Of a stretch of 64,000 bases of DNA, positions 24,159 to 32,883 are shown piece after piece. Position numbers and translations under genes: made by a program. The notes below the pieces were generated by a model, which saw only the letters and a program-made list of their open reading frames with translations, was not told where the DNA came from and did not search any database. How positions within the stretch are numbered: position 1 is the stretch's first letter; the number at the start of each line of letters is the position of its first letter. The DNA is from UBA8337 sp963932545 (lineage in GTDB: Bacteria; Pseudomonadota; Alphaproteobacteria; RS24), in contig CAWVRH010000005.1 in assembly GCA_963932545.1 (NCBI GenBank), forward strand, positions 1 to 64,000, given 5' to 3'.

Positions 24159-25991
24159 TTACTCCACCGTCACCGACTTCGCCAAATTACGTGGCTGGTC
24201 GACATCTGTGCCTTTGGTTACCGCCGCATAATAGGCCAGCAATTGTAAAGGCAGAGCATAGAGTATCGGTGTGATGAACGCGTCGAGTTCGGGCAGCGCA
24301 ATCGTGGCCAAACAGCCCTCGCCGGCTTTCGCGATGCCGGCTTCACTGCCCAGCATAATCACCTTGCCACCGCGGGCCATGACTTCTTGCATGTTGGATA
24401 TTGTTTTCTCAAATAACTCGTCATCTGGCGCAATGGTGATGATCGGTAAGCTGTCATCCACCAGAGCAATCGAGCCATGTTTCAATTCTCCAGCGGCGAA
24501 GCCTTCGGCATGAATATACGAAATTTCTTTTAGCTTCAGCGCCCCTTCTAGGGCCAAAGGATACATTGTCGCGCGGCCAATGAATAAGGCGCTCGTCGTA
24601 TCTGCAAAGCCCTTGGCTATCTCGCTAATGTGCCCTTCGCACGCTAGCACTTCATTGGCGAGGCGCGGTGTGGTTAGCAGCAAGTCTGTAAGGCGCGCTT
24701 CTTCGGTTGCGTCAATCGTGCCCTTCACCCGCCCCAAGCCGATGGCCAAAGTGGCCAAAGCGCCTAATTGCGCGGTGAAAGCTTTGGTCGACGCCACGCC
24801 AATCTCGGGGCCAGCATAAGTCGGAAAGGTTACATCTACTTCGCGGCAAATGGAGCTTTCGGGCACATTGACGACGCCAATGGTTTGCAGTCCATGCGCT
24901 TTGCAGTGATGCAGCGCCGCTAAAGTGTCGGCCGTCTCGCCAGATTGCGAAACAAACACCGCCAGACAATCTTTATCCATCGGCGCATCTCGGTAGCGAA
25001 ACTCGGAAGCAATATCGATGCTGGCCGGAATGCGTGCATAGCGTTCAATCCAATTACGGGCGATTTGCGCGGCAAAATACGCCGTGCCGCAAGCCACTAA
25101 AATTACGCGGTTGATTTTATTAAAATCAAGTTGGTTTTCTGGCAGCAAGACAGCCCGCGCTTCCGGATCTATATACTGTCCAAACGTGCGCGATAGCACT
25201 TCCGGTTGCTCGTGAATTTCTTTTGCCATGAAATGACGATACTTGCCTTTGTCGACCATCGCGGCCGAGGCATCTACCGTCTCCACGGGACGGCTGACCG
25301 CTTGTTGATAGCCTTCTGAAAGCGCAAAAATTTGCAGGCCTTCGCGGGTCAAAATCGCCCAATCCTCATCTTCTAAATAGCAAACCCGATTGGTAAATGG
25401 CGCGAGGGCAAAAGCATCGGAGCCCAAAAACATCTCGCCTTCGCCAAGGCCCAAAGCCAACGGGCTACCTTTGCGCGCGGCAATAATTTTGTCGTCATGA
25501 CCTTCCACAATCATCGCAATGGCATAAGCGCCTTCGAGTTCGGCAAACGTTTCGGCGGCCGCCTGTTTGATATCGCCACTGGCCGTAAATTTTTGCGAAA
25601 ACAAATGCGCCACGACTTCCGTGTCGGTGTCGGAGGTGAAGCTCACGCCATCGGCAATGAGGTTTTGTTTCAGCTCTTTATAATTCTCAATAATACCGTT
25701 GTGCACGACCGCGACATGTTCCCCACGATGCGGATGCGCATTGGCTTTAATGGCAGGCCCATGCGTGGCCCAACGCGTGTGGCCAATGCCAAGGCTACCG
25801 CCTAAAGGGCGCGCCTCGATTTCTTGACGCAAGGCATCCAATTTGCCTTCCGCCCGACGGCGCACAATTTTGCCATCCACCAGCGTGGCAATGCCCGCGC
25901 TATCATAGCCACGATACTCGAGACGCTTTAGACCATCAAAAACCCGTTGGCCCACATCTTGCGTGCCAACGACGCCAATAATTCCGCACAT
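24159..25991 (-). CDS. glmS: Glutamine-fructose-6-phosphate aminotransferase (isomerizing) GlmS
   Basis: 610 residues from ATG 25991, fixed by the catalytic N-terminal Cys2 (MCGIIGVVG) and AAGGA upstream. The N-terminal glutaminase domain (HTRWATHGP, HNGIIENY) is followed by two SIS sugar-isomerase domains (SQSGETADT, ASTKAFTAQ) and the C-terminal KSVTVE. It makes glucosamine 6-phosphate for peptidoglycan and LPS. It starts one base after the glmU stop, so the two share an mRNA. No glmS-ribozyme leader is possible with this spacing. Confidence 0.96.
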   Translation of the reverse strand: MCGIIGVVGTQDVGQRVFDGLKRLEYRGYDSAGIATLVDGKIVRRRAEGKLDALRQEIEARPLGGSLGIGHTRWATHGPAIKANAHPHRGEHVAVVHNGIIENYKELKQNLIADGVSFTSDTDTEVVAHLFSQKFTASGDIKQAAAETFAELEGAYAIAMIVEGHDDKIIAARKGSPLALGLGEGEMFLGSDAFALAPFTNRVCYLEDEDWAILTREGLQIFALSEGYQQAVSRPVETVDASAAMVDKGKYRHFMAKEIHEQPEVLSRTFGQYIDPEARAVLLPENQLDFNKINRVILVACGTAYFAAQIARNWIERYARIPASIDIASEFRYRDAPMDKDCLAVFVSQSGETADTLAALHHCKAHGLQTIGVVNVPESSICREVDVTFPTYAGPEIGVASTKAFTAQLGALATLAIGLGRVKGTIDATEEARLTDLLLTTPRLANEVLACEGHISEIAKGFADTTSALFIGRATMYPLALEGALKLKEISYIHAEGFAAGELKHGSIALVDDSLPIITIAPDDELFEKTISNMQEVMARGGKVIMLGSEAGIAKAGEGCLATIALPELDAFITPILYALPLQLLAYYAAVTKGTDVDQPRNLAKSVTVE

Positions 25992-25992
25992 A

Positions 25993-27336
25993 TTACTTGT
26001 CCTTCTTGGTATTTGAATTCCGGAACTTCGCGCCCCAACCTGCAATCTCTCGAGGCGGCGCACGCGTCACCACCAAAGCATCGTCTGGCACATCTTTTGA
26101 GACCGCAGAGCCCGAGCCTAAATAAGCACCCTTGCCGATGGTGACAGGGGCAATCAGCGATGAGTTGGAACCGATAAACGCGCCCTCGCCTATTTTCGTA
26201 ATGTGTTTGTTATAGCCATCGTAATTGCAGGTAATCGTGCCTGCGCCGATGTTCACATTCATGCCCAGTTCGGCGTCGCCGATATAAGACAGATGACTGA
26301 TTTTCGCGCCCTTGCCGATGATCGACTTTTTCGTTTCGACAAAATTGCCAATCTTGGCTTCATCCCCAACTTGCGTGCCCGAGCGCAACCGCGCATAGGG
26401 GCCGATTTGAGCTGCCTTGCCGATGCTCACGCCTTCTAAATGCGTGAACGCTTTAATCACCGTGCCCGCTTCAATGGAGACGCCCGGATTGATTTTCACA
26501 TTCGGCTCTAGCACCACATCGGCGTCTATCTTGGTGTCATAACTTAAGAACACGCTGTCGGGGTCTTGCATGCCGACGCCAGCTTCGAGAAACAATTGAC
26601 GCAAACGCTTTTGCATCAAACCCTCGGCCTTGGCTTGTCCCGCACGGCTATCGACACCCATTGTATCGTCGGGCTTGGCCATCACCAATCCGGTGCTGGC
26701 GCCATCTTGCGAGGCCAGCCCCACAAGGTCGGGGAGATAATATTCGCCTTGCGCGTTGTCCTTGTTTAGGCGCGGCAAATATTTGGCCAAAGCGCTTTGG
26801 CTTAGCGCCATAGCGCCGCCATTGCAGAGGCTAATTTTACGGGTGGCCGCATCGGCGTCTTTAAATTCGACAATCTGCGTCGGTGTCTGGCCTTGCATAA
26901 CAATGCGCCCGTAAGCGGCTGCCTCTTCTGGCTCAAAGCCCAAGACCGCTAGATCGGCGACATGGCCTGCCAAATCGGCCAAAACTTCGGCGCGCATCAA
27001 GGGTGTATCGCCAAACATAACGACAAGGCGCTGGTGCTTGGCGGAGGCCTCGAAAGCGGCCGCAACTGCATCGCCTGTGCCCAATTGTTCGGTCTGAATG
27101 CAATGGGTCAACGCGCCTTGTAAGCTGTCGGCATAGGCGCGCACATTGTCTTGGTCAGGCGAGGTCACCAAAAGAATTTCGGCGGCCCCCGCTTGGCGTG
27201 CCACGGCAATGGCATGACCCAGCATCGGGCGGCCTGCAATTTCGTGCAGCACTTTGGGCAAAGCCGAACGCATGCGTGTTCCCTTGCCAGCGGCAAGAAC
27301 AATCGCTCCAAACTTAGGAGTGCTGGATGTGCTCAT
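25993..27336 (-). CDS. glmU: Bifunctional GlmU: GlcN-1-P acetyltransferase / GlcNAc-1-P uridyltransferase
   Basis: 447 residues. The N-terminal nucleotidyltransferase has LAAGKGTRMRSALPKVLHEIAG; a long left-handed beta helix of hexapeptide repeats begins near 250 and ends with the acetyltransferase site (GAFIGSNSSLIAPV). It makes UDP-GlcNAc, the step after GlmS and GlmM. It leads the glmU-glmS unit. Its Shine-Dalgarno AAAGGG falls in the 3' arm of a stable leader hairpin (27347-27402), so translation may be controlled. Confidence 0.96.
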   Translation of the reverse strand: MSTSSTPKFGAIVLAAGKGTRMRSALPKVLHEIAGRPMLGHAIAVARQAGAAEILLVTSPDQDNVRAYADSLQGALTHCIQTEQLGTGDAVAAAFEASAKHQRLVVMFGDTPLMRAEVLADLAGHVADLAVLGFEPEEAAAYGRIVMQGQTPTQIVEFKDADAATRKISLCNGGAMALSQSALAKYLPRLNKDNAQGEYYLPDLVGLASQDGASTGLVMAKPDDTMGVDSRAGQAKAEGLMQKRLRQLFLEAGVGMQDPDSVFLSYDTKIDADVVLEPNVKINPGVSIEAGTVIKAFTHLEGVSIGKAAQIGPYARLRSGTQVGDEAKIGNFVETKKSIIGKGAKISHLSYIGDAELGMNVNIGAGTITCNYDGYNKHITKIGEGAFIGSNSSLIAPVTIGKGAYLGSGSAVSKDVPDDALVVTRAPPREIAGWGAKFRNSNTKKDK

Positions 27337-27346
27337 AGCAAAGCGC

Positions 27347-27402
27347 CCTTTCTAACAAGCCCTCAATATAAGGCCGTGTATACGGGGCGTTGCTAGAAAG
27401 GA
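27347..27402 (-). promoter_or_regulatory. Structured leader of glmU sequestering its ribosome site
   Basis: On the minus strand CCTTTCTAGCAACGCCC (27401-27385) pairs with GGGCTTGTTAGAAAGG (27362-27347): 8 perfect pairs, one G-T wobble, 3 pairs, one bulged C, 4 pairs. The 22-base loop can form a second small stem (CCGT/ACGG). The 3' arm contains the AAAGG of the glmU ribosome site, 10 bases before the ATG. No U-run follows, so it is not a terminator of the upstream gene. Confidence 0.55.
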
Positions 27403-27443
27403 GAAATCAAACAGTTTTGCGTAATGTTACGGGTCTGTTGCGC

Positions 27444-29216
27444 TTAGCTTGCTAAAGCCTCAAGGCCAATGTCTTCCAACATGGCATTGCCCGCTTTTAC
27501 CGCATCCGACAAACCGCCAACGGCAGACAGAAGATTATGCGCATAAAACTGAGCTGAAGCTGTTTTGCGTTGCGCGAAATTCGGCTCCACATCGCCCTTG
27601 GCTACAATATTTGCGCCGCGTGCCAAATAATGACACCCAGCCACCAGACCAAACAAACGCAGATAAGGCGTCGCGCCGGCTAGCACATCGAGCGAACCTT
27701 TTTGCGCCAAAACCCAATCTGTCGTGTCTTGCAACACATCGATGGCGGCGCAAAGACGCTCAGCAATATCTACCAAAACAGGGCTGTTCGATTGACGACA
27801 GTTTTCTGCCGTCTCGCGCATTTCGCCCATGTAATCTGCAACCACCGAGCCATTGCCCAGTGGCAATTTACGCCCGACTAAATCCATCGCTTGAATGCCG
27901 TTGGTGCCTTCGTAAATCGTCAAGATGCGCGCATCGCGAACGTGCTGCGCTGCGCCTGTTTCTTCTACGAAGCCCATACCGCCATGTACTTGCACCCCGA
28001 TGGCCGCCACTTCATTGGCGATATCTGTGCTGAAGGCCTTCGAGATAGGAGTCAACAAATCATTCTTCGCCCGCGCCGCTTCATCGCCTGTAGATTCGGC
28101 GATATCGGCCATCACGCCGTTCTCATAGCAAATCGCGCGCGAGGCATCGGTCAGCGCGCGCATGGTTAGCAGCATGCGGCGCACATCCGGATGCTGAATA
28201 ATCGACACCGCGTCATTATCGGCTTTACCGGCGCCGGGCGCGCGGCCTTGTTTGCGGTCTAGGGCATAGGCCAGCGCATGTTGCGTGGCGGCTTCTGCGA
28301 CCCCTACCCCTTGCAGGCCAACGTGCAGGCGGGCGTTGTTCATCATGGTGAACATACAGGCCATGCCGCGGTTTTCGGCGCCGACCAACCAGCCGATAGC
28401 CCCGTCGTTTTCGCCAAAGGCCATAACGCAGGTTGGGCTGGCGTGAATGCCAAGCTTGTCTTCCAAGCCGATACATTTCACATCATTGCGATCGCCCAAG
28501 GAGCCATCGTCATTGACGAAGAATTTTGGCACGACAAAAAGCGAGATACCTTTGGTGCCTTCCGGTGCGCCTGGCGTGCGAGCCAAAACGAGGTGGACGA
28601 TATTGTCGACCATGTCGTGATCGCCATAAGTAATGTAAATTTTCGTGCCGCTGATTTTATACGAACCATCGCCCTGCGGTTCGGCTTTGGCGCGAATATT
28701 ACCCACGTCGGAACCCGCATGCGGTTCGGTCAAATTCATCGTTGCCGACCATTCGCCCGACACGACGCGGTGCAGATATTTTTCTTTCTGTTCGTCCGAG
28801 GCGTGCGCTGCCAGCGCTTCCATGCCGCCGTTGGATAGCATGGGGCAAAGCTGAAACCCAATGTTGGAGTTCATCATCTCGGTAACTGCATTGGACAAAG
28901 ACAAAGGCAGGCCTTGGCCGCCATAAGCGCTTGGCGCCGCCAAAGTAGGCCAGCCGCCATCCACATATTTGGTATAGGCCAGCTTGAAGCTTTCTGGCAC
29001 CTGAACGCCGTCGTCCGTTAGTTGGCAGCCCTTTTGGTCGCCGTCCCAGCTTGCGGGGGCAATAACATCATTGGCTAATTTCGCAGCTTCGCCCAGAATC
29101 GCATCGAGCAAATCATCGGATAGGTCTTCAAATTTGCCGCTGTCGATTAAGCGTTGAAAGCCCGCCTCTTGCATGAGTGCGAATTGAATTTCAGTGGTTG
29201 GTGCGCGATATGCCAT
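27444..29216 (-). CDS. Acyl-CoA dehydrogenase, DmdC-like
   Basis: 590 residues, longer than ordinary acyl-CoA dehydrogenases (~390) because of an extra N-terminal part and a C-terminal Acyl-CoA_dh_C domain. Signature segments are MNLTEPHAGSDVG and YEGTNGIQAMDLVGRKLPL; the catalytic Glu lies in the latter (IYEGTNGIQ). This architecture is that of 3-methylmercaptopropionyl-CoA dehydrogenase (DmdC) of DMSP demethylation, but close relatives act on other acyl-CoAs. No dmdA, dmdB or dmdD is next to it. GGGAGATTGTC precedes the ATG. Confidence 0.85.
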   Translation of the reverse strand: MAYRAPTTEIQFALMQEAGFQRLIDSGKFEDLSDDLLDAILGEAAKLANDVIAPASWDGDQKGCQLTDDGVQVPESFKLAYTKYVDGGWPTLAAPSAYGGQGLPLSLSNAVTEMMNSNIGFQLCPMLSNGGMEALAAHASDEQKEKYLHRVVSGEWSATMNLTEPHAGSDVGNIRAKAEPQGDGSYKISGTKIYITYGDHDMVDNIVHLVLARTPGAPEGTKGISLFVVPKFFVNDDGSLGDRNDVKCIGLEDKLGIHASPTCVMAFGENDGAIGWLVGAENRGMACMFTMMNNARLHVGLQGVGVAEAATQHALAYALDRKQGRAPGAGKADNDAVSIIQHPDVRRMLLTMRALTDASRAICYENGVMADIAESTGDEAARAKNDLLTPISKAFSTDIANEVAAIGVQVHGGMGFVEETGAAQHVRDARILTIYEGTNGIQAMDLVGRKLPLGNGSVVADYMGEMRETAENCRQSNSPVLVDIAERLCAAIDVLQDTTDWVLAQKGSLDVLAGATPYLRLFGLVAGCHYLARGANIVAKGDVEPNFAQRKTASAQFYAHNLLSAVGGLSDAVKAGNAMLEDIGLEALAS

Positions 29217-29264
29217 GACAATCTCCCTCGATTGCCCTTAAACTATGCCAGACGGCCACGAATT

Positions 29265-29283
29265 ACACGGAATTTTTCTGTGT
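29265..29283. promoter_or_regulatory. Candidate operator palindrome in a divergent promoter region
   Basis: ACACGGAA, three T, TTCTGTGT: 8-base arms with one mismatch, placed between the divergent acyl-CoA dehydrogenase and ferric-reductase-like genes. Such a palindrome fits a dimeric regulator such as a TetR-type acyl-CoA-responsive repressor, but no regulator gene is adjacent and the assignment is a guess. Confidence 0.35.
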
Positions 29284-29311
29284 CAAAAAGCCACAAGATT
29301 AAGGACGCAAA

Positions 29312-29929
29312 ATGACCCAGATAAAACGCGAAAATGGTTATGCGCTGGCGCCTCAAACTTTAGGGCGATGGATTGCGCTCACCTTATTAGCCAGCGTCGC
29401 TCTTTGGCTCGTTCTTCTCCTCGCCAAGCTACCCCAAGTCGAGACATGGCAGCTTTAGGCTCGCTATACGGCGCGGCTTTCGTTCTTCTTGTTTCCCGCC
29501 GTCTATATAGCGTCTCCGCTTTATGAGCTGGCGCAAAACAAAGCCACGCATTGGCTGCGCGTCAACCGCCGCAACGCTGGTATTAGCTTTGGCATTGCCC
29601 ACATTATTCATCTTGTGGCTTTGGTTCTATTTCTCATTCTATCCGAACGCCCCACGGCTCTGGCCACAATCCTCGTTGGCGGCGGCGCCTATGTAGCTAT
29701 GTTTGCCATGCTGGCGACCTCGACCGATGGCGCGATCCGCCGCCTTGGGGCAAAGAGCTGGCGTCGCTTACATAAATTCGGCGTGCATTACCTCGCCTTT
29801 GTTTTCGCCGCCACCTATACGAGCGGCATTGGCACGCCAGATGCCAAGCCGATGGCACTAATCATCTTGATTTGGGGCGCCATTGTGTTACGCTTATACG
29901 TCCATTTTTCAGAGGAAAAGCCATCATGA
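29312..29929 (+). pseudogene. Ferric reductase-like membrane protein gene interrupted by an in-frame TAG
   Basis: ATG 29312 has an ideal AAGGA seven bases upstream and reads 48 codons, including a first membrane helix (GRWIALTLLASVALWLVLLL), to TAG at 29456-29458. The same frame continues without break: ARYTARLSFFLFPAVYIASPLYEL, then three or four more helices with conserved histidines (GIAHIIHLVAL, LHKFGVHYLAF) as in ferric reductase-like/MsrQ-type heme-binding domains. The 3' end overlaps the next gene as ATGA. So a single base change seems to have split an otherwise intact gene. A shortened protein from TTG 29489 would lose the first helix. Sequencing error is possible. Confidence 0.75.
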
Positions 29930-30621
29930 GCGAGTTCGCAAACGTAAAAATTGAAAACGGCATCGCCGTCATTAGCCTGAACGATGGCAAAGCCAATGCC
30001 TTTAGTTTCGCTATGATGGAAGCCTTAAACGCGTGTTTCGATGAGGCAGAAGCCAAAGCTGATGTGATTGTCATGACCAGCGAAGGCCGTGCCATGTGTG
30101 CGGGCTTCGACTTGAAAGTGATGAAAGAACAGCCCGACCGCGTCGCCGAAATGGTAGGCATGGGTGGCAAATTTCTGGCGCGTGTGTTTGGCAATGATAA
30201 GCCAGTGATTATTGCCTCCCCAGGACATGGCATTGCCGCAGGTGGCTTGTTAATGCTGAGTGCAGATTACCGCATCGGCGCCGAAGGCGATGCACGCTAT
30301 GGCCTGAATGAAAGTGCTATCGGCATGGTGTTGCCGCCGTTTGGCTATGATTTAGCCGAATTTAAAATCAACAATAAGTATCTCGACATGTGCTTTGTCG
30401 GTGCCGAGCTGATAGATACGCCTACCGCCGTCAAGGCTGGCTTTCTAGACGAAGCCGTGCCCGCCGACCAATTAATGGCGCGTGCTATGGAAAAAGCGAC
30501 AGCTTTACAAGCCCTGCACCCCAAAGCCTATGCGGGCAACAAGCGCCTTGTGCGCGGCGCAACCCTAGATCGCATGACCGCGGGTTTGGCCTACACTTCG
30601 GGGCTTTCTGTCAACGTTTAG
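29926..30621 (+). CDS. Enoyl-CoA hydratase/isomerase family protein
   Basis: 231 residues from ATG 29926, which overlaps the upstream stop. Crotonase fold: ISLNDGKANAFSFAM at the N terminus and an oxyanion-hole segment SEGRAMCAGFDLK, then GHGIAAGGLLMLSADYRIGAEG. It is shorter than typical (~255) at the C terminus. The residues matching the two hydratase glutamates are not evident, so isomerase or thioesterase-like activity is possible. Probably acts in fatty-acid or CoA-thioester turnover like the neighbouring dehydrogenase. Confidence 0.85.
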   Translation: MSEFANVKIENGIAVISLNDGKANAFSFAMMEALNACFDEAEAKADVIVMTSEGRAMCAGFDLKVMKEQPDRVAEMVGMGGKFLARVFGNDKPVIIASPGHGIAAGGLLMLSADYRIGAEGDARYGLNESAIGMVLPPFGYDLAEFKINNKYLDMCFVGAELIDTPTAVKAGFLDEAVPADQLMARAMEKATALQALHPKAYAGNKRLVRGATLDRMTAGLAYTSGLSVNV

Positions 30622-30686
30622 ACCACACTAGCTCGCGCGCACGGCCTCAATTAGTGCTATCCTTTGATTCGTAACCGGAGGCGTGT

Positions 30687-32879
30687 GTGTCGAGTATTTT
30701 TACCAAAGCGGCGAAATCAGATTTTGGAGCTGGCATTGCCATTGCTCTTCTGTCTTTAACTTACGCCTTGTCTTACGGCGCCCTGCTGTTCTCCTCGCCG
30801 GATCTATCGCCATATATCAGCTATACGATTGCGGCTTCTTTGATCACCACCATCGTCACCGTTTTGGTAGTCTCGTTGATGTCGGGCATTCGCTTCTCCG
30901 TCGCGGGACCGGATAGTAATACGGTTGCGGTTCTCGCCAGCTTTATTGTTGTATTCTCCCAATCGGCGACCCAAACCGGCCTGACTGGCAAGGAATTAGC
31001 GCTATTCTCATTGACTGGCTTATGTCTGGCCACTTTATTGACCGCCCTGACTATGTTCTTGATGGGACGGTTTAAACTGGGCAATATCGTCCGCTTTGTG
31101 CCGATTTCTGTGGCAGGTGGCTTTCTAGCTGCGGCTGGTTGTTTGATGATAAATGGTGCGTTCTATCTCGCCACGGGGCAGACCATCCCTGAGCTAATCA
31201 CGTCTGAGCTGTCAGACCTACAAGGCATAAAACTGGCCGGGTTGGTGGGCTTCGCCCTGTTCTTCTGGGCTTTAACTCGCCTCAGCGCCAGCCAAATGGC
31301 ATTGCCCTCTGGCATTTTCTTCTCGATTTTTGTCATTCACTGCGTTTTGACTTACCAAAACATCTCCCTTTCCCAAGCCCAAGACATGGGCTTATTGCTA
31401 GATGGCGGCGGAGAATCCAGCATTTTCTTCCCACCGCTACATGGCATTTTCACGACCCAATTATGGATTAGTTTCTTTAATTTTCTGCCAGAGCTTATCG
31501 TAACTGTCACGGTAACCGCGCTGTCTATTCTGCTGATTATTGCCGGTATTGAGATTGACAAAAGCATCGATGGAGACTTAAACCATGAGCTCAAGATACA
31601 TGGTTATGCCATTGGTTTATCAGGATTACTTGGTGGATTTATAGGTTTAGTATCGCTAAGCCGTTCGCTGCTGAATGCCGGCAAGAGAAGTCGCTTCCCC
31701 GTCGCCGCCGTAATGACCTGCCTATTGTGCGGCGTGGTGCTTTTGGTGGGCGGCAGCATTATCTCCTTGCTGCCGAAAATGGCCTTGGCGGCGATGATTT
31801 TGTTACTTGGGACACAGATTGCTTATCGCTGGCTTGGTGAAACCTACTCGATGCTAGATCGTAACGAGTATATCCTGTTGCTGCTGATTAGCTCCACCAC
31901 CCTTTATGCAGGCTTTATCTCTGGGCTTGTGCTCGGCGTTGTATGCGGCTGCATCTTATTTGCGGCACGCGCCAGTTTTGTTTCTGTGGTGCGCCAAGAG
32001 ATGTCCGGCGAAGGCTACCGCTCACGCATCGTTCGCTCGGCCGATGAAGAGACTTATTTGAGCAATCTCAACCAGTCCATCCGAATTTATGAGCTTCAAG
32101 GCTTTTTATTCTTTGGCACCGCGCATAATTTCTACACGAAGATTAAAAACGACCTGCAGGACAAAAGCTCCCCCATTCGCCATGTTATATTGTCGTTTAA
32201 ACACGTCAGTGGCGTCGATGCGTCGGCGGAACAGATTTTGCAGAAAATTTTCCTCGCTGCCGATAAACAAAACGCCTCTATTTCCACCATCGAACTGCCG
32301 ATGAAAGAACAAACCACGATAGCTCGCCTATTGCGCCGCTCTCCAACCCTTATCGCAGACCAAAATTACGCTGCTATTTACGATGCGATGGAGGCCATTG
32401 AGGAAAACCTGTTGCGCGAGCGAGAGTTTGAAGGCAGTCGTGTTTCTTTGCAGGGATGGCTGGAAACCCGCCTTGGGGAGGCTGGTATGGCTGAGAAATT
32501 GTTCGAGTGCCTAGATCGTGTGGACTATAAATCTGGTGACATCATCTGCTCGCAAGGCGATGAGGCCAATGACATATTTTTCCTCGACTTTGGCCGTGTC
32601 GACGTCGTTAGTTATGATGTCCCGGAACAGCCGTTTCGCATTTACTCTTTCATGCGTCACACGATGCTTGGAGAAATGGGCTTTGTTCGCAAAGAAACTC
32701 GCAGTGCCGAGCTTGTGGCGCGCGGAGCGACTTCCGTTTATGGCCTATCGAGAGAGACCTATGACAAGCTAGAAGCTGCCAATGACCCCGTCATCGACAC
32801 CTTATTGCAACTCATCTCCGTCACCTTGTCAGACCGCATTATCTCGGCCAATCGCACGATTGCGGAACTGCAAGCCTAA
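30687..32879 (+). CDS. SulP/SLC26 anion transporter with STAS and cyclic nucleotide-binding domains
   Basis: 730 residues. About 1-420: SulP-type membrane domain with 12 or more helices, including SVAGPDSNTVAVLA and VPISVAGGFLAAAGCLM. About 455-560: STAS domain (FLFFGTAHNFY, HVILSFKHVSGVDASAEQIL). About 595-710: cNMP-binding fold (YKSGDIICSQGDEANDIFFLDFGRVDVV, LGEMGF). It may carry bicarbonate, sulfate or another anion; the substrate is not evident. The GTG start follows GGAGG at a good distance. The cNMP domain lacks an obvious Arg in the phosphate cassette region (MLGEMGFVRKETRSAELVA), so ligand binding needs testing. Confidence 0.88.
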   Translation: MSSIFTKAAKSDFGAGIAIALLSLTYALSYGALLFSSPDLSPYISYTIAASLITTIVTVLVVSLMSGIRFSVAGPDSNTVAVLASFIVVFSQSATQTGLTGKELALFSLTGLCLATLLTALTMFLMGRFKLGNIVRFVPISVAGGFLAAAGCLMINGAFYLATGQTIPELITSELSDLQGIKLAGLVGFALFFWALTRLSASQMALPSGIFFSIFVIHCVLTYQNISLSQAQDMGLLLDGGGESSIFFPPLHGIFTTQLWISFFNFLPELIVTVTVTALSILLIIAGIEIDKSIDGDLNHELKIHGYAIGLSGLLGGFIGLVSLSRSLLNAGKRSRFPVAAVMTCLLCGVVLLVGGSIISLLPKMALAAMILLLGTQIAYRWLGETYSMLDRNEYILLLLISSTTLYAGFISGLVLGVVCGCILFAARASFVSVVRQEMSGEGYRSRIVRSADEETYLSNLNQSIRIYELQGFLFFGTAHNFYTKIKNDLQDKSSPIRHVILSFKHVSGVDASAEQILQKIFLAADKQNASISTIELPMKEQTTIARLLRRSPTLIADQNYAAIYDAMEAIEENLLREREFEGSRVSLQGWLETRLGEAGMAEKLFECLDRVDYKSGDIICSQGDEANDIFFLDFGRVDVVSYDVPEQPFRIYSFMRHTMLGEMGFVRKETRSAELVARGATSVYGLSRETYDKLEAANDPVIDTLLQLISVTLSDRIISANRTIAELQA

Positions 32880-32883
32880 GCGT

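Noticed and set aside
25992..25992. glmS ribozyme
   Set aside because: Only one base separates glmU from glmS, so there is no room for a leader ribozyme.
29456..29458. TAG read as pyrrolysine or by programmed readthrough
   Set aside because: Pyrrolysine is not expected in this class or family, and no special context is seen. A nonsense change or sequencing error is simpler.
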